A stretch of DNA of 64,000 nt from Streptomyces sp. SUK 48 (GCF_009650765.1 NZ_CP045740.1:124001-188000), one strand, 5' to 3'. Shown: positions 17,227 to 26,805, counted from the first letter of the stretch. The notes: generated from the sequence alone by a model not told the origin. Translations and numbers: made by a program.

Positions 17227-18483
17227 ATGGGCATGGCGGAGGGATCGGGCGGGCGGCCCTTACGGGTGCTCGTCGCCGGTGGCGGAATCGCGGGGCAGGC
17301 CCTGGCTTTCTGGCTCGCCCGGGGCGGCCACCGGGTGACCGTCGTCGAACGCTTTCCGGCGCTGCGGGCCGCCGGGGCCCAGGTCGATCTGCGCGGCCAG
17401 GGCATCGAGGCCGTCGAGCGCATGGGGCTGCTCGACGCCGTCCGGGGCAGGCTCGTGGACGAGGCGGGCGTCGCCCTGGTCGACGCCCGCGGCAGGGCCA
17501 GGGCGACGATCATGGCCAACACCTCGGGGAAGGGCCGGCAGACCCTCACCTCCGAGTACGAGATCATGCGCGGGGACCTGGTGCGCATCCTGCACGATGC
17601 GACGAGGAAGGATGCCGAGTACGTCTTCGGCAAGAGCGTGGACGGCTTCGCACAGGACGAACACCGGGTCGTCGCGCACTTCTCCGACGGCACCCGCGGC
17701 GAGTACGACCTCCTGGTCGGCGCCGACGGGCAGGGCTCGCGCATCCGGCGGGCGATCCTCCCGGACGGCTTCGACCCGTACTGGCGCGTCGGCATCCACA
17801 TGGCCTACTGGTTCGTCCCGCGCATCGCCTCCGACAGCACCATCCGGGACACCTACATGGTCCCGGGCGGCCGCCAGATCATGCGCCGCAGCCACAACCC
17901 GGCCGAGACCCAGGTGTACTTCGTCCTACGGGAGGAATCCGAGGACGCCTCGGCGATCCACCGCGCGCCCGTCGAGCACCAGCAGGAGTTCTGGGCGAGC
18001 AGGTTCCACGATGCCGGATGGCAGACCGAACGCTTCGTCGAGGGCATGAGGTCCAGCCCGTTCTTCTACTCCCAGGAGATCGTCCAGGTCCGCACCGACA
18101 CCTGGTCCAGGGGCCATGTGGTCCTGGCCGGTGACGCCGCCCACTGCGCCTCCCCCTACAGCGGCATGGGCATCTCCGGCGGCCTGGTGGGCGCCCACGT
18201 CCTGGCCGGCGAGATCAACCGCCACCCCGCCGACCTGCCGACCGCCCTGGCCAACTACGAGAGCATGCTGCGGCCCTTCGTCGACACGATCCAGAGCCAG
18301 GTCAAACCGCGCCTGCTACGCCTGGCCATGCCGATGACCCGGCGGGCGATCGGCGCCTTCCAGGCCACCACCGCACTGGCCTGCCGCCTGCACCTCCCCG
18401 ACCTCGCCGCGCGCCTCTCGAAGGAGGACCGCGGAGGCACCTGGCAACTCCCCGAGAACCCGGCACCGCTCAGCACCGTGTGA
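17227..18483 (+). CDS. FAD-dependent monooxygenase (aromatic hydroxylase / TetX-like fold)
   Basis: 418 residues (ATG 17227; ATG 17233 has better spacing to the G-run at 17221). Group A flavin monooxygenase: N-terminal GGGIAGQALAFWLARGGHRV, the central YDLLVGADGQGSRIRR (DG motif), and GHVVLAGDAAHCASPYSGMG with the GD FAD-ribityl motif. Substrates of the family are aromatic or polycyclic compounds, and TetX relatives inactivate tetracyclines. Pairing with a tetracycline-type repressor and operators suggests drug modification or late-stage polyketide oxidation; this is inference. Convergent with the PAS-LuxR gene downstream. Confidence 0.85.
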   Translation: MGMAEGSGGRPLRVLVAGGGIAGQALAFWLARGGHRVTVVERFPALRAAGAQVDLRGQGIEAVERMGLLDAVRGRLVDEAGVALVDARGRARATIMANTSGKGRQTLTSEYEIMRGDLVRILHDATRKDAEYVFGKSVDGFAQDEHRVVAHFSDGTRGEYDLLVGADGQGSRIRRAILPDGFDPYWRVGIHMAYWFVPRIASDSTIRDTYMVPGGRQIMRRSHNPAETQVYFVLREESEDASAIHRAPVEHQQEFWASRFHDAGWQTERFVEGMRSSPFFYSQEIVQVRTDTWSRGHVVLAGDAAHCASPYSGMGISGGLVGAHVLAGEINRHPADLPTALANYESMLRPFVDTIQSQVKPRLLRLAMPMTRRAIGAFQATTALACRLHLPDLAARLSKEDRGGTWQLPENPAPLSTV

Positions 18484-18638
18484 GAGTGACCGTGCAGTTC
18501 GTACGGACGGTCATCGCAGGCGCCCTCGACCGGGCGGCCCGTTTCAGGCGTCGAGCCGTTCCGACCGGACCGGCAACCGCCCGGTCGGCGCGTGAGGACC
18601 CGGCGCACACCTTCGTGCCCCGCACCTCGCGAGGGTCG

Positions 18639-19679
18639 TCACACCGGGCTGGAGGGGTGGGCCGCCGTGGGTGAGCGGGGTGGCCAGGTGCGGGGCGAGA
18701 GGATGCCGAGGACGTAGGCGCGGGCGACCAGCGCGGGGCGCGTCGGCGCTTCGAGGAGGACGCGGAGCCGGCTCAGGTGATAGTCCAGGGTCTGCCGCGA
18801 CAGGTGCAGTTCCTCGGCGATGTCCGCGTTGCTGCGGCCCGCCGCGAGCAGGGCGACTATGCGGACCTGCGCGGCGGTCAGGGTGGGCTGGGTCAGCTGG
18901 CGTCGGCCCAGGTGGGTGGCTACGGCCCACACACCGGTGACGCCCGGCGCCGCCGAGCCGACGGTGGTCAGCCGGATGCGGGCCCGGCGCTGCCAGCCCT
19001 CCCCGTCGACGAGCACCGCCGAGGCGCGGGCGCTTCTGCGCCGGCCGGTTATCAGGTCGTCCCAGACGCGTGACAGGGCGCTGCGCTCGGGTGTGTCGGC
19101 GAGCAGGGACGCGGCGTGCAGACCGGTCAGATCGGAGAGGCGCAGGCGCAGGATCTCGGCCGTGGCGGTGCCTGCCTCGCTCACTCGTCCGTCCGGGGCC
19201 AGCCGGACGCAGGCCAGTCCGCTGTGGTCGCGCAGCGCGCGTAAGTCCGCCTCGGCCCGGTGGCGTTGGTCCAGCGCCCGGACGTAGTCGGTGACGTCGA
19301 CGTAGATACCGGCGACGCAGCGTTCGTCACCCCAGCGGACGGGAAACCGGTAGCCCGCCGCGTGTGCGGAGGAGCCGTCGGGGCGGCGGTAGGTGAGCGC
19401 GTGCCGCAGGGGCTTGCTGTCGGTCAGGACCTGTCGGTCCATGGCGAGGAACCGGCTGGCGTTGGCGGGTTCGTCGAGGTCGGACAGGTGGCGGCCGATC
19501 ACCGCGTCGCGGGTCGTCCCGTACAGGTGGGCGTAGGCGTGGTTGGCCCACACATAGCGTCCGGCGCCGTCGCGCATGAAGGCGGCGGCCGGGGTGAGTT
19601 CGGCGAGGGCTCCGAACGGGTTCCGGCCGGGCGGGCCGGGCGTTTCGTCCAGGCGTGTCGTGCGTTCCGTCTCGTCCAC
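18639..19679 (-). CDS. PAS-domain LuxR-family transcriptional regulator
   Basis: 346 residues from GTG 19677-19679, chosen for AAGGAG 6 nt upstream. Two PAS-like repeats (FMRDGAGRYVWANHAYAHLYG near residue 35 and a second around 155-260) precede a C-terminal LuxR HTH: LTAAQVRIVALLAAGRSN, ADIAEELHLSRQTLDYHL. The PAS domains should sense a small ligand, redox state or light. It is divergent from the ATP-grasp operon and is its most likely regulator. A tight repeat element lies in its leader. Confidence 0.8.
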   Translation of the reverse strand: MDETERTTRLDETPGPPGRNPFGALAELTPAAAFMRDGAGRYVWANHAYAHLYGTTRDAVIGRHLSDLDEPANASRFLAMDRQVLTDSKPLRHALTYRRPDGSSAHAAGYRFPVRWGDERCVAGIYVDVTDYVRALDQRHRAEADLRALRDHSGLACVRLAPDGRVSEAGTATAEILRLRLSDLTGLHAASLLADTPERSALSRVWDDLITGRRRSARASAVLVDGEGWQRRARIRLTTVGSAAPGVTGVWAVATHLGRRQLTQPTLTAAQVRIVALLAAGRSNADIAEELHLSRQTLDYHLSRLRVLLEAPTRPALVARAYVLGILSPRTWPPRSPTAAHPSSPV

Positions 19680-19698
19680 AGCCCACTCCTTCAATACT

Positions 19699-19729
19699 GC
19701 ACGATATGACGTTGGGTGACGTCTCGTGC
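19699..19729. promoter_or_regulatory. Nested repeat element in the luxR / ATP-grasp intergenic region
   Basis: Inverted arms gcacga (19699-19704) and tcgtgc (19724-19729) enclose two direct tgacgt copies (19707, 19717) exactly 10 bp apart; gacgt and acgtc also form an inner inverted pair. The only structured element in the 298-bp gap, 20-50 bp upstream of the LuxR start; candidate operator. Confidence 0.45.
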
Positions 19730-19977
19730 GTAAGCCGTAGCACTCCGGGAACACGGGAGGACCGGGCGCTCTCAGGGCCTGCACCATCTGGGCGCTAGCG
19801 CATCACGACACCTTCACAGGGCGCCAAACACCCAGCGAGATAAGGCATTTGCCTGAATGGATCGCGTCATGCGGCCGCTGGGAGGTGAGTTCGGACTGGT
19901 TCGCTTGAAGGAGGAGAACCGGCGGGCGTGAGTGCTCCCGACATCAGACGCCGCGACATCGAAGGAGATGGGTCTAC

Positions 19978-21351
19978 GTGAGCCAGGTGCTGTACGTGCA
20001 TGCCAAGGGCGGACCCCCGGTGGGTCATGCCCTGACGCGGGTGGCCGGGAGGGCCGCGGTGCACCTGCTGGCGCTCAGCGAGCTGCCCGCGGAGGTGGCG
20101 GACGACGCGGCACGGCTGTGCGCCTCGGTGGTGACGCCTCCCCGGGCGGAGCACCGGGACCTCGTGGAGCTGATCGCCGCTCGCGCCCGCGCGGTGGGGG
20201 CGGACGCCGTCCTCACCTTCTCGGAGTACGCGGTGGTCGCGGTGGCCGAGGCGTGCCGGCGGCTCGGCCTGCGGGGTGCCGGCGGAGCCGCCGCCCTCGC
20301 CCGCGACAAGCGGCTGATGCGCGCCACATGGGAGCGTCGCGGCGTTCCGCAGCCCCGTTTCCGCGCCGTCGCGACGCTCCCCGAGCTGGAGCGGGCGATC
20401 ACCCGATTGTCATGCCCATTGTTACTTAAGGCGGCGTGGAGCGCGGGTTCGACCGCTCACCAGATCATCGACGAGCCCGGCCAGGCGCGGCACGCCTGGC
20501 GCCGCTCGCGCGAGGTCATGGCGGAGTCGGCACAGCTCGGCTTCGCCGAGATGCATGTGCCGGGCGCGTCGGAGGACTTCATCGTCGAGGAGATCGTCAC
20601 CGGACGGGCCGAGGAGTGGTTCGACGGCCCCGGCTGGGGTGACTACGTGAGCGTCGAGGGCGTCGTCGTCGACGGCGATTTCCGGCCGGTGTGCCTGAGC
20701 GGACGCATGCCGACCGTGTGGCCGTTCACCGAGCGCGCCGGTATCACCCCGGCCGCCGTCGAGAGCGGGGCCCAGCACAGGATCGTGGAGCTGGCCCGGC
20801 AGGCCGTGGACGCGCTGGGACTGGAGAACTGCGGTACCCACACGGAGATCAAGCTCGGCGCGGGCGGCCGGATGTGGGTCATCGAGACGGCCGCCCGGTT
20901 CGGGGGCGCGATGACCGTGCCGCAGATCGAGGACGTCTTCGGCCTCGACCTGGTCGGCATGTTCACCGATCAGCTGCTCGGCCGCTCCCCCGCCTGGCCC
21001 GCGCGGACGCTGACGCCCGCGGACGCCGACGGCGCGGCGGGCTCCCTGGTGGTGCTCGCGGTCGACGGCGAAGGCGCACCGTGGCCGCGGCGCCATCTGT
21101 GGGACTCCTCGACGGTGATCCGCAAGGCGCCGGTCGGCGCCGGCGGCACGCTGTCCGTGGTCCGGGAGAGTTCCCTCCCGGACGGCTCGCCGGTCCCCGT
21201 CTACGACCCCGCGGGCGGCGCCAACACCATGGCGGGGCTGTGTCTGCTGTCGGCCGACCGGCCGCAGTCCGTCGTACGCGACTTCACCGCCCTGGTGGAC
21301 GCGCTGCCGGACATCCTGCCCCTGGACGCCGTCGAGGAGGCGCGCGCATGA
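19978..21351 (+). CDS. ATP-grasp ligase
   Basis: 457-residue ATP-grasp enzyme, expected to form an amide or related bond through an acyl-phosphate. Pre-ATP-grasp Rossmann part (residues 1-105), then LARDKRLMRATWERRGVPQP, the ATP lysine region PLLLKAAWSAGSTAH, VEEIVTGRAEEW, and the metal-binding HTEIKLGAGGRMWVIETAAR near residue 285-305. GTG start with AAGGAG upstream. Codon 149 is TTA (20422-20424), so translation should depend on the bldA tRNA. The stop overlaps the next gene (ATGA), and the MFS gene follows likewise: a three-gene biosynthesis/export unit. Substrates unknown. Confidence 0.82.
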   Translation: MSQVLYVHAKGGPPVGHALTRVAGRAAVHLLALSELPAEVADDAARLCASVVTPPRAEHRDLVELIAARARAVGADAVLTFSEYAVVAVAEACRRLGLRGAGGAAALARDKRLMRATWERRGVPQPRFRAVATLPELERAITRLSCPLLLKAAWSAGSTAHQIIDEPGQARHAWRRSREVMAESAQLGFAEMHVPGASEDFIVEEIVTGRAEEWFDGPGWGDYVSVEGVVVDGDFRPVCLSGRMPTVWPFTERAGITPAAVESGAQHRIVELARQAVDALGLENCGTHTEIKLGAGGRMWVIETAARFGGAMTVPQIEDVFGLDLVGMFTDQLLGRSPAWPARTLTPADADGAAGSLVVLAVDGEGAPWPRRHLWDSSTVIRKAPVGAGGTLSVVRESSLPDGSPVPVYDPAGGANTMAGLCLLSADRPQSVVRDFTALVDALPDILPLDAVEEARA

Positions 21352-23360
21352 CGCCCGCACCGGAGGAGGCCCGCGCCGCCGACGCGGCGGGCGACCGTAC
21401 CGTGGTCGGCGTCAACCTGTCGCTGCCGCTGTTCCGCACGCTGTCCGGCGTGCTGGCAGGACACCCGTACCTCAAGGTCGTGGTGGACCGGACCGAGGAC
21501 ACCTGGCATCTGCTCGACACCCGGGTGCACCCCTTCCATGTCGACTACATCGCCACGCGCGTCCTCGGCATGACGCCCCGCCAACTCGACGCGGAACTGG
21601 ACGCGTTCAACGCCTCGGTGTACATGGCGCCCGACCGCCGCTTCCTGCTGGGCATCCTCTCGTTGCACAGCGACGAGGACGCCGACGGCGCCGAACGGCC
21701 CTTCCTCGTCCTGGAGACGACGGAGGCGGACACCATGCACGGCGCCCTGCTCCAGGAGTTCTACGACTACGTCCGCCACCGCGTCGACGGGCGCCTCCCG
21801 TTGCTGCTGAAGCCGGCGAACCACGGCCAGGAGCATGAACTGGCCCTGGTCGGCGACGCCCGCGTCCCGCGCATCCTGAGCCAGGAGCTGTTCGGCAGCC
21901 GCACCCGGACCTGCCTCAACCCGGGCGTGGCGGTGGGACGTCTGCGGTACTTCCGCGATCCGCAGGAGTACCGCGCCCACGCCGCGGACCTCGGCTGGGC
22001 GGACATCGTCGCCATGGCGGGCCTGCCCGACGACGTGCCCCGGGTGGCCGGGTTCATCAACACCCGCCCCACGACACCGCTTTCGCACACCAACGTGCTG
22101 GCCTCGGGCTGGGGTATCCCGAACGCGATCGTCCGCGACCTGGACGCCCTCGTCGAGCGGCACGGCCTGGACGACGCCTGGGTCCGCTACCGGGTCCAGG
22201 AGGACGCCGTCACCCTGGAACCGCTCTCCTGCGCCCCGGCGTTGGAGCGGCCGGTCTGGGACACCCAGCGCATCCAGATCGGCGCGCCGCTCATCGAGGA
22301 CGCGCCGATCCTGGATCTGCACCGGCTGCGGCTCGACGACCGGGACAGCTACGGCACGAAGGCCGCCCACCTCGGCGAACTGCACCATGTGCTGGACAGC
22401 CGTACCGCGGACCTGACCGCCTTCTACGCCCGCCCGCGCCCGCCGCGGCCGGATCTGCTCGCCCATCTCGGCGCGCGGCTCGGTGAGCCGGAAGCGCCCC
22501 TGGAGCGGCTCCGGTCCTCGGCCGCCGAACGCGTGGCCCGGACGGTCCGGGCGCCGCGGGGCGTGGCGCTGCCGTTCCATCTGCACCATCTCTACCTGAC
22601 CTCGTCGCCGGCGCTCCAACAGGGCATCGGCAAGCTGAAGATGGCGCTCGAGCTCGACGCGCTCGACATGATCGACTCGCTCTCGCTGGGTCTCCAGCAC
22701 CTGATGCGGAGCACGCCGATGCCCGAGGAGGTGGCACGGGCCATCACCGGAGCCGTGCCGCGGCTGCTGGCCGACGGCCGGCGTCTGGTGGTGCGTTCCT
22801 CGTCCAACGCCGAGGATCTGCCGGGGTTCTCGGCAGCGGGCATCTACGACTCGGTGACGACCGTGCGCGGCACGGATCAGCTGATGGACGCCGTCGTCCA
22901 TGTGTGGGCGTCGCTGCTGTCGCCGCGGAGCGTGCGGATGCGGCACCAGGTCGGCATCTCGCTGGACGACACCTACATGGGGGTGATCGTCCAGGAGTAC
23001 ACGCCGGCCGACCTCGGGGGCGTGCTGGTCACCTGCAACCCGACGCGCCGGGAGGACTTCCGGAACACGTACCTCAACTGCACGGCCGGTTCGCCCGAGC
23101 GCGTGGTGGACGGCACGGTCCTGCCCCACCAGTACCTGTACAACACGGTCGAGGGCGGCGGCCGTACGGTGGCCGTCGGATCCTCGGGCACGGACCTGCC
23201 TGCGGACACGAGGGGCGCGCTGGCCGGGCTGGCCCTGGCCGGACGCCTGCTGCAGTCCCACTTCAGCGAGGACGACCCGGACGACGCCCTGGACATCGAG
23301 TGGCTGATGACCGACGAGGGGGCGTTCCAGCTGGTCCAGGTCCGCCCGTACGCCCGGTGA
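21348..23360 (+). CDS. PEP-synthase-like phosphotransferase with permuted domain order
   Basis: 670 residues. The C-terminal third is a PEP synthase/PPDK nucleotide-binding domain: RRLVVRSSSNAEDLPGFSAA near 485, VRMRHQVGISLDD, and DPDDALDIEWLM at the end. A phosphohistidine swivel-like segment, TRPTTPLSHTNVLASGWGIP with His247, comes before it. In PEP synthase, PPDK and rifampin phosphotransferase the nucleotide-binding domain precedes the swivel domain, so the order here is reversed. The first ~200 residues match nothing I recognise. It probably relays phosphate from ATP through His247 to a substrate made or used by the neighbouring ATP-grasp ligase. Confidence 0.75.
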   Translation: MTPAPEEARAADAAGDRTVVGVNLSLPLFRTLSGVLAGHPYLKVVVDRTEDTWHLLDTRVHPFHVDYIATRVLGMTPRQLDAELDAFNASVYMAPDRRFLLGILSLHSDEDADGAERPFLVLETTEADTMHGALLQEFYDYVRHRVDGRLPLLLKPANHGQEHELALVGDARVPRILSQELFGSRTRTCLNPGVAVGRLRYFRDPQEYRAHAADLGWADIVAMAGLPDDVPRVAGFINTRPTTPLSHTNVLASGWGIPNAIVRDLDALVERHGLDDAWVRYRVQEDAVTLEPLSCAPALERPVWDTQRIQIGAPLIEDAPILDLHRLRLDDRDSYGTKAAHLGELHHVLDSRTADLTAFYARPRPPRPDLLAHLGARLGEPEAPLERLRSSAAERVARTVRAPRGVALPFHLHHLYLTSSPALQQGIGKLKMALELDALDMIDSLSLGLQHLMRSTPMPEEVARAITGAVPRLLADGRRLVVRSSSNAEDLPGFSAAGIYDSVTTVRGTDQLMDAVVHVWASLLSPRSVRMRHQVGISLDDTYMGVIVQEYTPADLGGVLVTCNPTRREDFRNTYLNCTAGSPERVVDGTVLPHQYLYNTVEGGGRTVAVGSSGTDLPADTRGALAGLALAGRLLQSHFSEDDPDDALDIEWLMTDEGAFQLVQVRPYAR

Positions 23361-24730
23361 GGCGCCGTACGCCCGCTCTGTGGCGCGGCGCTCCGCGGGC
23401 GGACCTGACCCCGGCGGCCCGCCGGGTGATCCGCCTCAACAACGGGTTCCAGCTGCTGTTCAACCTGCTGTGGTGGATGCCCGTCTTCTACGCCTACCAG
23501 CGGGACGCGGGCCTGTCCGACGGCCAGATCTTCGGCATCCAGAGCATCTACTACATCGCCTTCTGCCTCTTCGAGATCCCCACCGGGCTCGTCGCCGACC
23601 GCATCGGCGCGCGCAACTGCCTGTGGGCGGGCGCGGTGGTCATGACGGCGGCGAATCTGATGCCGGTGTTCTCCCCCTCGTACACGGGCTTCCTGATCCA
23701 CTTCCTGGCCATCGCCGCGGGGCGCTCCCTGACCTCGGGCGCGGCTAGCGCCTGCCTCTACGACGGGCTGCGCGCGGAAGCGGCGGACGCCCACTACCTC
23801 CGCGCGGAGGGTACGGCGCGGGCCCTGGGCCTGGCGGCCAAGGTCGTCTGCTGGCCGCTGGTGGGACCGCTGATGGTGCTGGCGCCGCAGACTCCGTACG
23901 TGCTGAGCGCGGCGAGCGCGGCGGGCTCGCTCGGCTGCGCCCTCGCCCTGCCACGGCTCGCTCCAGGCGGCGCGCGCGGGGCGGCACGCTCCCCCGGACG
24001 GCGCGCGGCCTCGCCGCTGCGCGACACCGGCGCCGCGCTGCGGGCCCTTCGGTCGTCGCCGTGGCTCGCCCTGCTCATGGTCCAGGGCGTGGCGGTCTTC
24101 ACACTGTCGCGGATCTGCCAGGTCAACCTCTTCCAACCGATGCTGCTGGACCACGGCATCGGCGAGAGCGCCACCGGCAGTGTGCTCGCGGCGATGACGG
24201 TCGCCGAGGCGGTCGCGTCCGCGCGGCCCCAGTGGCTGGGGTCCCGGCTGTCGCCCACGGCCTGGGTGTCCTTGCTGAGTGTCGCGCTCGCGGCCACGCT
24301 GGCGGGCACCACCGCCGGCGGCCCGTGGACGGTGGCCGCGCTGCTCTGCGTGTTCGCCGCGATCACCGGCCTCTGCTATCCGGTACAGCGCAAACTCATC
24401 AACGACGCGATCCCGAAGGGCGCTCCGCGTGCCACCCTGCTGTCGGTGGAGAGCATCGTGGACCGCGGTGTGTGCGCCCTGGCCGCGGTGGCCGCGGGCG
24501 CCTATCTGGCGGCGGGCCGGCTCGATGCCCTGCTGTGGCAGTCGGCCGCCGTCACCTGTGTGCTGATCCCGGCCCTTCATCTGGCGCTGCGCCGCGCGAA
24601 CCGGGCGGCGCGGACGCGGGGCGCGGGTACGGCACCCGGTGCGGGCCCGGCATCCGGGCGGGCGGGGGCTCTCCCGGTCGAGGAACCCGTCGCACTGCCC
24701 GTCGACGAGGGAGCCGCGCCGAGGCCCTGA
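23357..24730 (+). CDS. MFS transporter
   Basis: 457 residues, GTG start overlapping the upstream stop. About 10-12 hydrophobic segments: FQLLFNLLWWMPVFYAY, IYYIAFCLFEIPTGLVADRIG (the MFS motif A-like loop after TM2), LIHFLAIAAGRSLTSGAA, and later helices through VTCVLIPALHLAL. The last ~50 residues are a soluble Ala/Gly/Pro tail. As third gene of the ATP-grasp operon it likely exports the product or takes up its precursor. Confidence 0.8.
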   Translation: MRRRTPALWRGAPRADLTPAARRVIRLNNGFQLLFNLLWWMPVFYAYQRDAGLSDGQIFGIQSIYYIAFCLFEIPTGLVADRIGARNCLWAGAVVMTAANLMPVFSPSYTGFLIHFLAIAAGRSLTSGAASACLYDGLRAEAADAHYLRAEGTARALGLAAKVVCWPLVGPLMVLAPQTPYVLSAASAAGSLGCALALPRLAPGGARGAARSPGRRAASPLRDTGAALRALRSSPWLALLMVQGVAVFTLSRICQVNLFQPMLLDHGIGESATGSVLAAMTVAEAVASARPQWLGSRLSPTAWVSLLSVALAATLAGTTAGGPWTVAALLCVFAAITGLCYPVQRKLINDAIPKGAPRATLLSVESIVDRGVCALAAVAAGAYLAAGRLDALLWQSAAVTCVLIPALHLALRRANRAARTRGAGTAPGAGPASGRAGALPVEEPVALPVDEGAAPRP

Positions 24731-25136
24731 CCGGAGGCGGGGCCGATCGGGAGCACGCCGGACGGCCGGCCCCGCCGACGCGCCGGGCGTGGGCCGGTGT
24801 TCGCGCGGCCGCGCCCGGCGTTCACCGCGCGAGGGCGGTGCGCGCGCTTGCCCGGCAGTTCGCGCGGTCTACACATGCGGAACAGGCTGTGCGTCGCCTG
24901 TGAAGGAGGCGTGGGGTTGTTGTCGTTTGTGACCCAGGTGCATAGCGCGAGCGGCCGTTGCTGGGGTTTTCTCTGGGTGTCACTGCCAACCACCCACACA
25001 GTGAAGGGATTTGAGAGGCAGTGGACTTTTGCCCAGCATTGGCATGCCCCTGACATTCAGGGTGTGCCCTTCATGTGGCTCACACCGGCCGGCCCCACAC
25101 CGACCGGGAAATCCCCCCACGGAAAGAGAAGCCCGC
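24731..25136. promoter_or_regulatory. Leader/promoter region of the M4 protease gene
   Basis: 406 bp without a gene. Two small inverted repeats stand out: tcactg-N13-cagtga (24980-25004) and ccctga-cat-tcaggg (25048-25062). The region is lower in GC than its surroundings, consistent with a promoter. No further motif recognised. Confidence 0.4.
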
Positions 25137-26780
25137 ATGACCCACGGCAGCATACGTCGCCAGCGCACGACCCTCGCCGCGGCCACCGCGGTGGCCGCCG
25201 CGGCCGCCCTGTTGAGCACCTCGCTCACCGCCTCGGCCGCCACCCGGCCCACCGCCGACGCCGCCCGCCCGGCCGGTGCGCCCGCCGCCCTGTCGGCCGC
25301 CGCCCGCACCGGTCTCATCCGGCACGCGCAGGCCGGGCTCGCCCAGACCGCCAAGTCCCTCGGCCTGGGCAGCGAGGAGAAGCTGGTCTTCAAGGACGTC
25401 GTCAAGGACGCGGACGGCACCGTCCACACCCGGTACGAGCGCACCTACGCGGGCCTCCCGGTGCTCGGCGGCGACCTGATCGTGCACACCGCCAAGTCCG
25501 GCGGCACGGAGGGCGTGACCAGAGCGTCGAAGGCCACGCTGAAGCTCGCCTCGCTCACCCCGCGGATCGCCCCGGCCACGGCGCGCAAGCAGGCCCTGGG
25601 CCTGGCGAAGAAGGACCGTTCGGCGAAGCCCGCCGTCGACCGGGCTCCGCGCAAGGTCGTCTGGGCGGCGGCCGGCAAGCCCGTCCTCGCCTACGAGACG
25701 GTGATCGGCGGCTTCCAGGACGACGGCACGCCGAACCAGCTGCACGTCATCACCGACGCCGCCACCGGCAAGAAGCTCTTCCAGTACCAGGGCATCGAGA
25801 CCGGCGTCGGCAACACCCAGTACAGCGGCAAGGTCGACCTGACCACGGCGCAGTCGGGCTCGTCGTACACCCTCACCGACGACTCCCGCGGCGGCCACAA
25901 GACGTACAACCTGGACCACCAGCAGGACGGCACCGGCACGTTGCTCTCCCAGGACAACGACACCTGGGGCGACGGCACGACGTCGAACGCCGCGACCGCC
26001 GCGGCCGACGCCGCCTACGGCGCGCAGGAGACCTGGGACTTCTACAAGAACACGTTCGGGCGCAGCGGCATCAAGAACGACGGTGTCGGCGCGTACTCCC
26101 GTGTCCACTACGGCGACTCGTACGTGAACGCGTTCTGGGACGACAGCTGCTTCTGCATGACGTACGGCGACGGTACGGGGAACAACGACCCGCTGACCGC
26201 GCTGGACGTCGCCGGCCACGAGATGAGCCACGGTGTCACCTCCAACACGGCGGGCCTCGAGTACTCGGGCGAGTCGGGCGGCCTGAACGAGGCGACCTCC
26301 GACATCTTCGGCACGGGCGTGGAGTTCTACGCGAACAACAGCTCGGACCCCGGTGACTACCTCATCGGCGAGAAGATCAACATCAACGGCGACGGCAAGC
26401 CGCTGCGCTACATGGACAAGCCCAGCAAGGACGGCGGTTCCGCCGACTACTGGTCCTCGTCCGTCGGCGACCAGGACGTCCACTACTCCTCCGGCGTCGC
26501 CAACCACTTCTTCTACCTGCTGTCCGAGGGCAGCGGCGCGAAGACCGTGAACGGGGTCGACTACGACTCGCCGACCAAGGACGGCTCGACGGTCACCGGT
26601 ATCGGCCGGGACAAGGCCCTCCAGATCTGGTACAAGGCGCTGACGTCGTACTTCACGTCGACCACCAACTACGCCGACGCCCGCAAGGGCACGCTGTCCG
26701 CGGCGACCGACCTGTACGGCGCCGACAGCGCCGAGTACAAGGCCGTCGAGGCGGCCTGGACCGGGGTCGACGTGCACTGA
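25137..26780 (+). CDS. Secreted M4 (thermolysin-like) metalloprotease
   Basis: 547-residue zinc endopeptidase precursor. Signal peptide to about residue 35 (LSTSLTASA-A), FTP/PepSY-type propeptide (VHTRYERTYAGLPVLGGDL) to about 225, then the catalytic domain. The zinc motif is His361-Glu-Met-Ser-His365, with the third ligand in GGLNEATSDIFG about 20 residues later; the C-terminal domain carries DVHYSSGVANHFFYLL with the conserved catalytic His. Length fits Streptomyces neutral proteases. Transcribed alone; a 15-bp hairpin follows the stop. Confidence 0.93.
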   Translation: MTHGSIRRQRTTLAAATAVAAAAALLSTSLTASAATRPTADAARPAGAPAALSAAARTGLIRHAQAGLAQTAKSLGLGSEEKLVFKDVVKDADGTVHTRYERTYAGLPVLGGDLIVHTAKSGGTEGVTRASKATLKLASLTPRIAPATARKQALGLAKKDRSAKPAVDRAPRKVVWAAAGKPVLAYETVIGGFQDDGTPNQLHVITDAATGKKLFQYQGIETGVGNTQYSGKVDLTTAQSGSSYTLTDDSRGGHKTYNLDHQQDGTGTLLSQDNDTWGDGTTSNAATAAADAAYGAQETWDFYKNTFGRSGIKNDGVGAYSRVHYGDSYVNAFWDDSCFCMTYGDGTGNNDPLTALDVAGHEMSHGVTSNTAGLEYSGESGGLNEATSDIFGTGVEFYANNSSDPGDYLIGEKININGDGKPLRYMDKPSKDGGSADYWSSSVGDQDVHYSSGVANHFFYLLSEGSGAKTVNGVDYDSPTKDGSTVTGIGRDKALQIWYKALTSYFTSTTNYADARKGTLSAATDLYGADSAEYKAVEAAWTGVDVH

Positions 26781-26805
26781 GCCGTCCCGCTCCCGCTCGC
26801 ACGAC

